From Castor canadensis (Eukaryota > Chordata > Mammalia > Rodentia > Castoridae): a DNA stretch of 64,000 nucleotides. Every line of letters begins with the position of its first letter. Position 1 is the stretch's first letter. The position numbers and the translations under genes were made by a program. Shown in pieces: positions 60,601 to 63,568 of this stretch. The notes beneath the pieces are model-generated. The model made no database searches. It worked only from the letters and a program-made list of their open reading frames with translations, and was not told the origin of the DNA. The stretch is from contig NC_133401.1 of the NCBI RefSeq assembly GCF_047511655.1, positions 13,672,001-13,736,000 on the forward strand, given 5' to 3'.

Positions 60601-63568
60601 TCAGACAGTGATTCTCCTACCTCCTCTTCCTGAGTTGCTGGGATTACAGGTGTGTACCACTACACTGGCAGTTTGCTACTATTCTTAGAGTTCTAAATTC
60701 TGGAAGCTTTACAATAAAAATTGGGATATTAGAAGATAAAACAAAATATATAAAGTGTTTTGGAAGACTCCTGGCTGATAGTGGATACTACATAAGTCCT
60801 TTCTGAACAGCCAATGGAATACAGTGTATCCTTATTTTACCATATCATCACCTGCACAGGGTATTACCATTTTCTCAAGATTTTACTGATTTATCAGCAT
60901 GTCAGGAGTAAGAAATTGCACATCTTTGATTTCCATGGTGGAGTGAATGTGGAAGGGACTGACAGGAAGGAGTGGTATGCTTCCAGGAAGGACTTCCAGG
61001 CCCAGTCCCAGGCCCAGGCCCTGCCTACCTGCTGTTCAGGTGGTCCTGGCAAGAGCGCACCTCGTCTGAACTGGGGTGTCCTCCTTCCACCAGCTCCTGA
61101 ACCGTGTGGTTCACGTCCAGAACGCGACCCATCAAACTGTTCATTTCCTGGTCTAGGCTCTCAAATCTGCAGGAGGATGGAGATGCTCAGAGGCCAGAAC
61201 CCAGTGACCTGCCCACTTCTTGGCTATTATGAAGCTTCCTCCTCCTGGCCCTGGTCTCAGCTTCCAGCTTCCTTCCCAGGATCCTTTGCCAGCTCCTCCT
61301 CCTCCACTGACTGATGAAATGTTAGGCCACTAAGCGCCCTGCCCTGAACCCTGTGGACTTTCCATCACATCCTCCCTGGGCCATCTCCACATATCCCCAT
61401 GTCCTCTGACCTCACCTCTGTACCCACGACCTCCACATCAGTCTTCAGCCTCAACCCCTTTCCTTTTTAACTTGCCTCCAACCTGAAAGCCTGCTGTATA
61501 CCTCGTTGGGGCTCTCACACCCTCTGTGTCTCAAACTGCCCTCTGCATTTCCCTCCAATTTTGGTCTTCCTATGAGTCCTCAACTCAGGGTCCACCCCCA
61601 CCAGCCCCAGGCCTGACTTCTGAGCCTGGTTTTGGGCAAGTATCCCAGACCATCAGTCCCCATGGCCTGCTCACTTGGCCTCCTACTGTGGTCCAGGCCT
61701 GTCCCTTCCCATCTGAGTCCCCAACCCATTTGCCTCTCTGGGTTCCCAGCCACTGTCACCCCCTCCACCTTGCCCTCCACATGGCAGCCTGGGAGATCTT
61801 TTTGTTTGTTTTGAAACAGAGTCTTGATATGAAGTTCAAGTTGACCTGGAACTCACTACGCAGCCCAGGCTGGCCTTGAACTCTCAATCTTCCTGCCTCA
61901 GCCTCCCAGGTGCTGGGATTACAGGTGTGAACTAGCATGCCTGGCCTCCAGGAGATCTTTTTAAAGCTGGGCACTGTTCTCCTTTATATAAAATAATGTG
62001 TAAAGCAACTAGAAAACTATGGGCACAGGGTGAGGCCTAGAATGTAGCAGGCACTCAGAAAATTCCTGTGAACACATGGATGGATGAACAGGTGACAGGG
62101 AGAGGGAGAAAGAGAAGTGTACAGAGGGACAGTCTCCTGACTAAGTCAGCCAAGAAACAGATCAGTGTGTGTGTGATACAGAGCGGATAAGGGCTATGCA
62201 GTGTAAAACAGGAGGAAAGAGAAAGTGACAAAGGTTGGAGTTAGGGAGATGACATTTGTGCAGGGCAGTGGGTGGTCCCAGAGGGTAGCCAGTTTGGGGT
62301 GTCTGTGGAGGACCTTAGGTGGGTAATTTTGCGCAGGGTGAATATAAACTTCATTGTAGCAATAGAAAATTCGAGTGGAATGTTCCTGGTAGGCCCAAGG
62401 TGTTTGCTAAGTGTTTCACAATCACTCATTTTCTGTTTGCCACTAGCCTGTGATGAAGGGACTAATAATAGGAAACCACTTTATAGATGGGCAAACGGGT
62501 TCAGAGAGGTTAGGCAAGTGCAGAATTGTCACAAAGCTGCTTAGGAATGAAGCCAGGTTTGGATCTGGAACTACTGAACCAAGAATTCACATGAGGAAGG
62601 GGACCCAGGAGTCCCCCAAGCGCGCTCTCACCGGTGCTGCACTACTTCGACGTCGTCGAGCGAATCGGGCACGCGCATAGCGAGCAGCCACTGCTCCTTC
62701 TCGCCGATCCACAGTTCGCACGCGTGCACCTCGCCGAACATGCGGTACACGGCGAGCGCGTCCCGCAGCCACTGGCGCCGCAACGCGGCCACCTCGGTCA
62801 CCTCGGCGAACAGCTGCTCTGCCTCCACCACACGCACCTGCAGCGCCACCACCAGAGGCCCGGCACCGCTGGCGCCCCCCAGTGTCGCCAGCTGACGCCG
62901 CAGGCCGCCCACGGGCCCACGATGCGCTTCCACCTCCCCGGTGAGCGCGCGGTGCTGGCGCGCCAGGCGGCGGCTGGACGCCTCGTCGTGGCCGAAGTCG
63001 CCGGCGGCGGCCAGGCGGTAAGCGTCGCGAAGCCAGTCGAGGAGCCCGTCGAGGTCAGCGCCGAATTGGTGCAGCGCGCGCGCCTCCTGCAGCCGCCGCT
63101 CGCGCCGCGCCGCCGCCTCCTCCAGCCGCTGCCAGCGGCGCCGTGCGCTCGCCGCGCGCTCCGCCAGGCCGGCCAAGTGCACGGTCTCGGCGCCCGGGCC
63201 GACGGCGCCCCCGGCCGCAGCCAGCTCCTCGCCGCGCCGCAGCGCCTGCTGCAGCAGCGCCCGCCGCCCGCCCAGCTCGCCCTGCAGGATCTTGTGCTGC
63301 GCCAGCAGGCGCGCCGTGCTGGACAGGTCGTGCGCGCCGCCCGCCGGGCCCGCTGCGCCACCGCCGCCGCCGCCCGCCGCCTCCAGGAGGCGCTCCTTGT
63401 CGCGCGCCCAGCTCTCGGCCTCCTCCAGCTCCTGCAGCAGCGCCCACAGGCTCCGCGACGCCTCCAGCTCCGCGCGCCGCCGCGCAGCCTGCTCCTGCAG
63501 CTCCGCCAGACAGCCGTGCACGTGGTTCACGCGGTTGCAGATGACCTGCGGGTCGCACGGCTGGTAAC
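14622..63568 (-). CDS. SPTBN4: Spectrin beta chain, non-erythrocytic 4 (beta-IV spectrin), 5'-partial
   Basis: Coding exons E1-E23, 5' to 3' on the minus strand: 63568-62632, 61166-61029, 59324-58574, 57125-56923, 52328-52238, 48884-48738, 47592-47329, 33940-33716, 32999-32910, 30600-30322, 30229-30099, 29217-29013, 28105-27725, 25847-25603, 22371-22233, 22115-22031, 21661-21465, 20666-20047, 19082-19010, 18403-18111, 16628-16455, 16267-16225, 14780-14622. They give 5870 nt, or 1955 codons plus TGA, with every phase closing. Compared with the human protein (2564 aa) this is about residue 610 to the end; the actin-binding CH domains and first repeats lie beyond 64 kb. Known role: submembrane scaffold at axon initial segments and nodes of Ranvier, linking ankyrin-G, Nav/KCNQ channels and actin, and CaMKII in heart; loss causes the quivering mouse. 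All introns are GT-AG. Confidence 0.97.
14930..15150 (+). mobile_element. MIR-like SINE remnants
   Basis: CTCTTTTCTAAGCACTTTCG and CCAGGCCCTGTGCTCAGTGT followed by TCTCCATTTTCCTGAGGAAG resemble two MIR copies. Confidence 0.45.
15270..15545 (+). mobile_element. L2 LINE fragment
   Basis: CCATGGCTCAAAACCCTGCC, AGTGCCCTGAGGACAAAATCC-type and GCACATGCTGCCTGGCAGAT words match the L2 3' region in order. Confidence 0.5.
15606..15941 (-). mobile_element. Long B1-ID composite SINE with T-rich interruption
   Basis: ID-like arm (GTTTGAACTCATGGCC), a poly(T) run at 15713-15736, and two B1-like arms ending CTGAGTAGCTGGGATTACAG. Confidence 0.65.
16629..17205. other. SPTBN4 intron E20-E21, non-repetitive part
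   Basis: Unique pyrimidine-rich sequence with no recognised element before the SINEs at 17212. Confidence 0.4.
17212..17787. mobile_element. Three SINEs in SPTBN4 intron E20-E21
   Basis: A B1-ID composite on plus (17212-17378), a B1-like arm on minus (17528-17634) and a B1-like arm on minus (17668-17787, ending GGCGTGAGCCACCGGCGCC). Confidence 0.65.
18420..18950. repeat. Weak decayed array in SPTBN4 intron E19-E20
   Basis: Loose recurrence of GGGTCT, GGAATCTGGGAC-like and GGGGTCC words. Similar in style to the arrays in other introns but with a different motif. Confidence 0.25.
19010..19082 (-). CDS. SPTBN4: SPTBN4 E19: CaMKII-tethering segment (probable)
   Basis: A 73-nt exon encoding KATLADIVEQLQEKEAGPG and LPVAV. 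It corresponds to the region reported to tether CaMKII to beta-IV spectrin in cardiomyocytes, a motif resembling the CaMKII regulatory helix; I recall this from the literature and cannot check the residue limits. The human end here is, as I remember it, LPAG instead of LPVAV. Confidence 0.88.
19083..20046. other. SPTBN4 intron E18-E19
   Basis: No SINE is visible. A faint L2-like stretch lies near 19330-19560; the remainder appears unique. Confidence 0.35.
20047..20666 (-). CDS. SPTBN4: SPTBN4 E18: beta-IV-specific ERQES domain
   Basis: A 620-nt exon starting IEKVKAEQSKQPPTPLLGRK and containing four ERQES motifs (in PERQESADRADE, PERQESADQPEE, SERQESAEHEG and LERQESSEQ) amid Arg/Glu-rich sequence such as EQMERRRERRERR. 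It ends TRGDLVKG. Four ERQES copies define the variable domain described for beta-IV spectrin only; it is predicted disordered and highly charged. It is CpG-dense. Confidence 0.95.
20859..21066 (-). mobile_element. B1-ID composite SINE
   Basis: Inverted ID-like arm (GATTTGAACTCAGGGCCTCA) and a damaged B1-like arm in the SPTBN4 intron E17-E18. Confidence 0.6.
21465..22371 (-). CDS. SPTBN4: SPTBN4 E15-E17: last spectrin repeats
   Basis: E15 (22371-22233) encodes DVSSVEVLMNYHQGLKTELE and SLLLNKSAMADE. E16 (22115-22031) encodes IQAQLDKLGTRKEEVSDKWD and RHWEWLQQ. E17 (21661-21465) encodes LEVHQFAQEAVVADAWLTAQ and ELGSSVDEVEQLIRRHEAFR, ending SSLRRLTT. This closes the repeat rod with the partial repeat 17 used for pairing with alpha spectrin. 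E17's donor (ACG|GTCAGC) is weak. Confidence 0.95.
22610..22971 (-). mobile_element. B1-like SINE and B1-ID composite
   Basis: B1-like at 22610-22756 (GTAGCCCAGGCTGGCCTGGA) and composite at 22776-22971 (GGTTTGAACTCTAGGCTTCA). Confidence 0.7.
23047..23350 (-). mobile_element. hAT-Charlie-like non-autonomous DNA transposon fossil
   Basis: Ends resemble CTGTCTGGTGTGGCAGCC and ATTGGACAGCACC, with GCCACTAGACACGTGTGGCC inside, as in old mammalian MER elements carrying GTGGCTAGTGGCTACC. The AT-rich middle is non-coding. The subfamily is not assigned. Confidence 0.45.
23373..23990 (-). mobile_element. Three SINEs in SPTBN4 intron E14-E15
   Basis: A damaged composite at 23373-23557, a well-preserved B1-ID composite at 23605-23828 and a B1-like element at 23835-23990. 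All are on minus. Confidence 0.65.
24235..25065 (+). mobile_element. L2 LINE interrupted by a composite SINE and an ID element
   Basis: L2-like words run in order (CCTCAGGCCTTTGCATGTGC, AATGTAAGCTATCTTGGGGC, AATAAATATTTGCTGAGA). A minus-strand B1-ID composite (24640-24832) and a plus-strand ID element (24977-25030, GGTTGGATCCCCAGCACC) are inserted. The L2 is older than both. Confidence 0.5.
25603..25847 (-). CDS. SPTBN4: SPTBN4 E14: spectrin repeat 16 segment
   Basis: 245 nt encoding VRQLQEGAAQLRTVYAGEHA, EVLQGWKELLAACEDARLHV and HSQARDLLSWMDGIAGQIGA, ending ADKPR. A minisatellite begins about 40 bp upstream of its acceptor. Confidence 0.95.
25885..26290. repeat. Minisatellite, unit about 32-34 bp, about 11 degenerate copies
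   Basis: Core GGCTCCACCCTCTTCCCC with linker CTCCCCTGTGGCCCA. Clear copies start near 25891, 25923, 25956, 25990 and 26018 and continue to about 26290. It begins some 40 bp upstream of the SPTBN4 E14 acceptor and is G-rich on the transcript strand. Confidence 0.75.
26300..27110. repeat. Decayed CTGCCTGATTTCT array
   Basis: Variants of CTGCCTGATTTCT and CTGACTTCTTTT recur irregularly (near 26358, 26430, 26500, 27049). It directly continues the minisatellite at 25885-26290. Confidence 0.4.
27299..27632 (-). mobile_element. B1-like SINE and B1-ID composite
   Basis: B1-like at 27299-27417 and composite at 27436-27632 (GATTTTAACTCAGGGCAGG). They lie just upstream, on plus, of SPTBN4 E13. Confidence 0.65.
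27725..28105 (-). CDS. SPTBN4: SPTBN4 E13: ankyrin-binding spectrin repeat 15
   Basis: A 381-nt exon (127 codons, phase 0) encoding VLQEKFSEFASETGTAGRER, LAAVNQMVDELIECGHTAAA, TMAEWKDGLNEAWAELLELM and HKFFSDARELQGQIEEKRR. By position (about residues 1763-1889) and sequence it is repeat 15, the ankyrin-binding unit of beta spectrins; in beta-IV this contact recruits the protein to ankyrin-G at axon initial segments and nodes. It is nearly identical to the human sequence I remember. Confidence 0.95.
28338..28860 (-). mobile_element. Long composite SINE and ID-like element
   Basis: ID-like arm plus two B1-like arms at 28338-28648, then a separate ID-like unit at 28797-28858 ending GAGTTACATCTCCAGCCC. 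28649-28796 shows no clear element. Confidence 0.6.
29013..30600 (-). CDS. SPTBN4: SPTBN4 E10-E12: spectrin repeats 13-14
   Basis: E10 (30600-30322) encodes SLRREIQAHGPRLEEVLERA and VEQYYFDVAEVEAWLGEQEL. E11 (30229-30099) encodes DEQSTLQLLKKHLQLEQGVE and ALLEMGHPDS. E12 (29217-29013) encodes EQISRRQSQVDRLYVALKEL and QQYWLYQLSRQVDELEHWIA, ending FEHVS. Conserved W-L-x-E blocks mark repeat helices; repeat 14 pairs with 15 in ankyrin binding. The E11-E12 intron (29218-30098) is mostly unique with a weak ID-like fragment near 29490-29583. Confidence 0.95.
30853..31007 (-). mobile_element. Two tandem ID-like SINE arms
   Basis: Two inverted B boxes (GGGTTTGAACTCAGAGCC near 30877 and GGGGTTTGAACTCAGGGCC near 30939), each followed by an inverted A-box region. 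Confidence 0.65.
31290..31410 (+). mobile_element. MIR-like remnant
   Basis: CTCATTTTACAGGTGAGACA and ACTGAGGCACAGATAGGG are the conserved MIR core words. Confidence 0.55.
31590..32290. mobile_element. Four SINEs in SPTBN4 intron E9-E10
   Basis: B1-like on plus (31590-31706). On minus: an ID-like arm (31855-31940), a composite (31950-32135) and a B1-like element (32145-32290). An MIR-like core (ACTGAGGCCCAGAGAGG) follows at about 32395-32450. Confidence 0.65.
32720..32822 (-). mobile_element. B1-like SINE fragment
   Basis: TGTAGCTGGGATTGTAGACA and AAGCCACCATGCCTGGC; truncated. Confidence 0.5.
32880..32909. repeat. GA/CT microsatellite at the E9 splice donor
   Basis: On the coding strand the donor reads GTGAGAGAGAGACAGAGAG, so the intron opens directly in a GA repeat about 30 nt long. 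Confidence 0.8.
32910..33940 (-). CDS. SPTBN4: SPTBN4 E8 and E9: spectrin repeat 12 region
   Basis: E8 (33940-33716) encodes SMESQVEEWYREVGELQAQT through DLDDEL. E9 (32999-32910) encodes AWVQERLPLAMLTERGSGLQ and AVQQHIKKNQ. The donor of E9 is the start of a GA microsatellite (see findings). The intervening intron (33000-33715) holds an old L2-like segment at about 33255-33520 and a decayed TGAG repeat at 33538-33610. Confidence 0.94.
34385..34720 (+). mobile_element. Extended B1-B1-ID composite SINE
   Basis: Two B1-like arms (CACTGTAATCCCGGCTATTC, CACCTGTCATCCCAGCCATG) followed by an ID-like arm (AAGTTCAAATCCCAGTTCTG). Confidence 0.65.
34790..36900 (+). mobile_element. Old L1 (L1M-like) fragments interrupted by SINEs
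   Basis: Collinear L1 words are CCAGATGGATCAAAGACTTA (about 34875), ACCACATAAAAATCTTGCTG (about 35003), ACACACAGAAGAAGAAATAA (about 35880), AAAAGATGCTCAAATCTCAC (about 35907), GAAGGCAATTTGGCAGGAAT (about 36181) and TTGGAGACAACCTCACTGCT (about 36568). Inserted minus-strand SINEs lie at 35188-35272, 35458-35695, 35963-36045 and 36319-36515. An L2-like end (about 35715-35830) and an unassigned old repeat (about 35295-35455) lie between. The L1 has no long reading frame. Confidence 0.55.
36926..37123 (+). mobile_element. B1-ID composite SINE, well preserved
   Basis: GCCAGGCACCAGTGTCTCAC start, CAGGAGGCAGAGATCAGGAG in the middle, AAAAGGGCTGGTGGAGTGG at the junction and an A-rich tail. A good model of the standard copy. 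Confidence 0.8.
37124..38270. other. SPTBN4 intron E7-E8, mixed sequence
   Basis: Apart from the B1-like SINE at 37417-37556 I recognise no element or exon here. Confidence 0.35.
37417..37556 (-). mobile_element. B1-like SINE
   Basis: Poly(T)-led inverted B1 with GAGACAGGGTCTGGCTATGC. Confidence 0.7.
38272..38740 (+). mobile_element. B1-B1-ID composite followed by a second B1-ID composite
   Basis: The first copy runs 38272-38535 and stops within its ID-like arm (CTCAAGAGGTAAAGTG). A second composite follows directly at 38537-38740 with GAGTTCAAATCCCAGGACC, suggesting insertion into the first. Confidence 0.65.
39060..39336 (-). mobile_element. Long B1-ID composite SINE
   Basis: Damaged ID-like arm and two B1-like arms ending GTAGCTGGGATTACAGC. 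Confidence 0.55.
39440..40605 (+). mobile_element. Old L1 3' fragments carrying five SINEs
   Basis: L1 words are AAAAAGATGTTCAACTTCCT, AGGCTGGTTAAAGACACACT, GTGGAGTACTATGCAAG and AAGTGAAGGAAGCCAGACAC, in the usual order. SINEs within: ID-like (39475-39560, +), ID-like (39712-39802, +), B1-like (39954-40066, -), composite (40096-40285, +) and a B1/ID-like unit (40310-40500, +). Confidence 0.5.
40607..40905 (-). mobile_element. B1-ID composite and B1-like SINE
   Basis: Composite at 40607-40795 (GGGCTTGAACTCAGGGCCT) and B1-like at 40800-40905. Confidence 0.65.
41040..41130 (+). mobile_element. MIR-like remnant
   Basis: GTGGAAACTGAGGCTCAGAG followed by AGGTAGAATTTGAACCCAGG, the MIR core and 3' words. 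Confidence 0.55.
41131..42650. other. Repeat-poor part of SPTBN4 intron E7-E8
   Basis: Besides the AG microsatellite, no transposon is recognised. A plus-strand open frame of about 276 codons (41727-42557) is antisense to the gene, rich in simple sequence and without a recognised domain; I do not call it a gene. Confidence 0.4.
41771..41801. repeat. (AG)n microsatellite
   Basis: About 15 AG units in the long SPTBN4 E7-E8 intron. Confidence 0.95.
42657..43390. mobile_element. Four SINEs in SPTBN4 intron E7-E8
   Basis: ID-like (42657-42762, -), B1-ID composite (42793-42990, -), B1-like (43000-43135, -) and composite (43205-43375, +). Confidence 0.65.
43425..43600 (+). mobile_element. MIR-like remnant
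   Basis: GACCATTTTACGGAAGCAGA and ATTGAGGCACAAAGACACG resemble the MIR core. Confidence 0.5.
43803..44040 (-). mobile_element. B1-ID composite SINE
   Basis: Poly(T) head, damaged ID-like arm and B1-like arm with AAATAGCTAGGATTACAGG. Confidence 0.6.
44208..44630 (+). mobile_element. B1-like SINE and ID-like SINE
   Basis: B1-like at 44208-44318 (TTGTAATCCCAGCACTCAGG) and ID-like at 44533-44625 (GAGTTCAAACCTCAGTTCC). Confidence 0.7.
45170..45640 (-). mobile_element. Two B1-ID composite SINEs
   Basis: 45170-45390 and 45398-45640, both with inverted ID-like arms first (GGTTTGAATTCAGGGCCTC, GGCATTGAGCTCAGGACC). Confidence 0.7.
46010..46480 (-). mobile_element. Two B1-ID composite SINEs
   Basis: 46010-46182 (truncated at its end) and 46228-46480, with GGGGTTTGAACTCAGGACC. 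Confidence 0.65.
46570..46935. mobile_element. MIR-like remnants
   Basis: CACCTCTCAGAGCCTCAGC (about 46609) and TGCCTCAGTTTCTCCACTGG (about 46878) followed by GGGGATAATAATACCAATG are MIR words; possibly two copies. Confidence 0.4.
47040..47290. repeat. Old interspersed repeat, class uncertain
   Basis: CACGTTTGAAATAAACTCCT and GGACCCTGACCTGCC resemble the 3' end of an old mammalian repeat. I cannot assign the class. It lies directly next to SPTBN4 E7. Confidence 0.25.
47329..47592 (-). CDS. SPTBN4: SPTBN4 E7: spectrin repeat 11 region
   Basis: 264 nt encoding EGQQLIQEKPELAASVRKK, LGEIRQCWAELESTTQAKAR and HMESQLQDVDPGGDLATVNS, ending QLKRLQ. It is followed by a 13.4-kb intron, the longest in the window. 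Confidence 0.95.
47640..47930. repeat. Purine-rich AGAGACAG tract
   Basis: Irregular AGAGACAGA and GAGAGAGA words in the SPTBN4 intron E6-E7; polypyrimidine on the coding strand. Confidence 0.5.
48190..48390 (+). mobile_element. MIR-like remnant
   Basis: GCACTTTATATGCTCAAAAG, AGTAAACTGAAGCTCAAAAGG-like and ACTGGTAACAGACTTGACAT follow MIR order. Confidence 0.5.
48738..48884 (-). CDS. SPTBN4: SPTBN4 E6: rest of repeat 10; first shared exon of the short isoform
   Basis: 147 nt, phase 0 at both ends, encoding LDGWIHEKMLMARDGTRED, HKLHKRWLRHQAFMAELAQN and KEWLEKIER. In-frame ATG codons lie at 48860-48858 and 48854-48852; the first has A at -3. They are candidate starts for a transcript initiated in the upstream CpG island if no upstream coding exon exists. 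From here to the stop is 1249 residues. Confidence 0.95.
49312..49405 (+). mobile_element. ID-like SINE
   Basis: ACTGGGGACATGGCTCAGTA, GAGTCCTATCCCCAGTACC and a CA/A-rich tail. Confidence 0.75.
49420..50585. repeat. Decayed C/A-rich array and compound CA repeat
   Basis: Words such as AAGCCCCCAAAC, AAATCCAGCCC and AAAGTCAGAGTCCCCC recur loosely. Inside lie CA repeats (50046-50062 and 50086-50119) and a duplicated 25-bp segment, CGCACACACGAGCCAAGTCA plus AATGC, at 50063-50087 and 50123-50147. Confidence 0.5.
50590..51060 (-). promoter_or_regulatory. SPTBN4: Intragenic CpG island, probable promoter of the short SPTBN4 isoform (Sigma6)
   Basis: About 470 bp of very CpG-dense, GC-rich, repeat-free sequence inside the E5-E6 intron, with GC boxes, a (CCCT)n run at 50736-50758 and interrupted GCC/CGG triplets at about 50916-50946. 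There is no TATA box. E6-E23 encode 1249 aa (about 140 kDa) starting in mid-repeat 10, which matches the known Sigma6 isoform that lacks the actin-binding domain and the first nine and a half repeats. Promoter assignment is inference; the first exon of the transcript is not identified. Confidence 0.65.
51061..51900. other. SPTBN4 intron between the two CpG-rich blocks
   Basis: Non-repetitive by family, but with loosely repeated AACATCTC, CAATGGG and AACCATCT words, probably another decayed array. No exon is recognised. Confidence 0.35.
51930..52190. promoter_or_regulatory. Second CpG-rich block next to SPTBN4 E5, with NRF1-like site
   Basis: CpG-rich, repeat-free sequence with a GCATGCGCA core (52075-52083) resembling an NRF1 site, lying between E5 and the main island. 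It could be a second start region or an enhancer. Evidence is composition plus one motif. Confidence 0.4.
52238..52328 (-). CDS. SPTBN4: SPTBN4 E5: first part of spectrin repeat 10
   Basis: 91 nt encoding SQENQLQAQQWLQKLYDQLE and LQHFLRDCHE. It ends about 706 codons into the window's part of the gene, near human residue 1315, which is inside repeat 10. The following 3.35-kb intron holds the candidate Sigma6 promoter. Confidence 0.95.
52430..53050. repeat. Purine-rich tract containing an ID SINE
   Basis: Dense irregular AGAGACAGA/GAGAGATA sequence. A plus-strand ID element at 52799-52888 (GGCTGGGGATGTAGCTCAGT) ends in a CA run. Confidence 0.6.
53330..53700 (+). mobile_element. L2 LINE 3' fragment
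   Basis: TTCCACCTCAGGGTCTTGGC, TTCCTGGAATGGCCTTTC and AGGTGCTTAATATGTTTTTT occur in L2 order, ending in ACTGAATGAACA. Confidence 0.6.
53760..53935. repeat. Purine-rich AGAG/AGGAGAAG tract
   Basis: Irregular purine simple sequence after the L2 end. Confidence 0.5.
54838..55290 (+). mobile_element. Three SINEs: B1-like, B1-ID composite and ID-like
   Basis: 54838-54972, 54975-55185 and 55186-55285. The last two end in ID-like arms with GAGTTCAAACCCCAGCTGC and GAATTCAAACCCCATTACTG. Confidence 0.65.
55628..55890 (+). mobile_element. B1-like fragment and ID-like SINE
   Basis: B1-like at 55628-55720 (CAGCTGTAATCCCAGCTACT) and ID-like at 55798-55866, followed by a short CA repeat (55868-55886). 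Confidence 0.65.
56015..56340 (-). mobile_element. B1-ID composite and B1-like SINE
   Basis: Composite at 56025-56215 (GGTTTTGAACTCAGGGCC) and B1-like at 56220-56340. Confidence 0.7.
56923..57125 (-). CDS. SPTBN4: SPTBN4 E4: spectrin repeat 9-10 segment
   Basis: 203 nt encoding EVALSGAELPGTVESVEEAM, RDFLTTMELNQQKMQVAVQA and NVYGEQAQEAVVRLLEK. The donor is AA|GTAGGT. GC3 is lower than in E3. Confidence 0.95.
57190..57650. mobile_element. L2 fragment, B1-like SINE and CA microsatellite
   Basis: L2-like on plus at 57190-57412 (CCTCAGGGCCTTTGCACATG), B1-like on minus at 57418-57540, then an AT/GCAT run and (CA)n at 57599-57633. Confidence 0.6.
58247..58327 (-). mobile_element. ID SINE
   Basis: Inverted ID with GGGAATTGAACCCAGGGCCT and ATGCTAGGCAAGCG; close to the canonical rodent ID type. 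Confidence 0.75.
58574..59324 (-). CDS. SPTBN4: SPTBN4 E3: spectrin repeats about 7-9
   Basis: A 751-nt exon beginning WNRIVELVEQRKEEMSAVLL and ending LRDLRQALAVLRNQ. It contains ALQWRLSGLEAALQALEPR, FLDWLVRAQEAAGG and LDEWLPHLEVGWHKLLGLWE, the Trp/Leu heptads of two full repeats and part of a third. GC3 is very high and CpG is dense throughout. Confidence 0.96.
59675..59905 (+). mobile_element. Two ID-like SINEs
   Basis: 59675-59763 (GGGTTCTATCCTCAGGACC, A-tail) and 59833-59898 (GGGTTCAACCCCCAGTACTG). Confidence 0.65.
59970..60350 (-). mobile_element. B1-like fragment and B1/7SL-like element
   Basis: 59985-60065 is a B1-like fragment. 60215-60350 is a more diverged 7SL-like copy (GAGACAAGATCTCACTACAT, CTCAAGTGATGCCCCTGCC). 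Confidence 0.55.
60450..60670 (-). mobile_element. B1-ID composite SINE
   Basis: Poly(T) head, GGGAATTGAACTCAGGGCCT and a B1-like arm ending TGCTGGGATTACAGGTGTG. Confidence 0.7.
61029..61166 (-). CDS. SPTBN4: SPTBN4 E2: spectrin repeat segment
   Basis: A 138-nt exon encoding FESLDQEMNSLMGRVLDVN through SCQDHLNSR. Acceptor CTGCAG is at 61167 and the donor GTAGGC follows 61029. Composition is ordinary and far less CpG-rich than flanking E1 and E3. Confidence 0.95.
61230..62070 (+). mobile_element. L2-like LINE remnant with inserted B1-like SINE (61800-61945, -)
   Basis: Pyrimidine-rich L2-like body (CACATCCTCCCTGGGCCATC) and an L2-type end (AATGTAGCAGGCACTCAGAA). The inverted B1-like SINE has CTCCCAGGTGCTGGGATTAC. 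L2 assignment is tentative; the SINE is firm. Confidence 0.45.
62400..62570 (+). mobile_element. MIR-like remnant
   Basis: TTGCTAAGTGTTTCACAATC, ACCACTTTATAGATGGGCAA and AAGCCAGGTTTGGATCTG follow MIR order; it lies next to SPTBN4 E1. Confidence 0.55.
62632..63568 (-). CDS. SPTBN4: SPTBN4 E1: large spectrin-repeat exon
   Basis: A 937-nt exon opening with GYQPCDPQVICNRVNHVHG and ending DSLDDVEVVQHR, with the split codon CG|A completed in E2. It covers roughly the end of repeat 3 through repeat 6, seen as heptad-rich helices with conserved Trp (ESWARDKERLLEA, LDWLRDAYRLA, ELWIGEKEQWLLAM). The large mid-gene exon is typical of beta spectrins. It is very CpG- and GC3-rich and carries a Gly-rich insert (AAGGGGGGAAGPAGG, near 63335-63395) in the loop before HDLSSTARLLAQHK. 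Upstream, 63569-64000 is intron without visible features. Confidence 0.96.
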
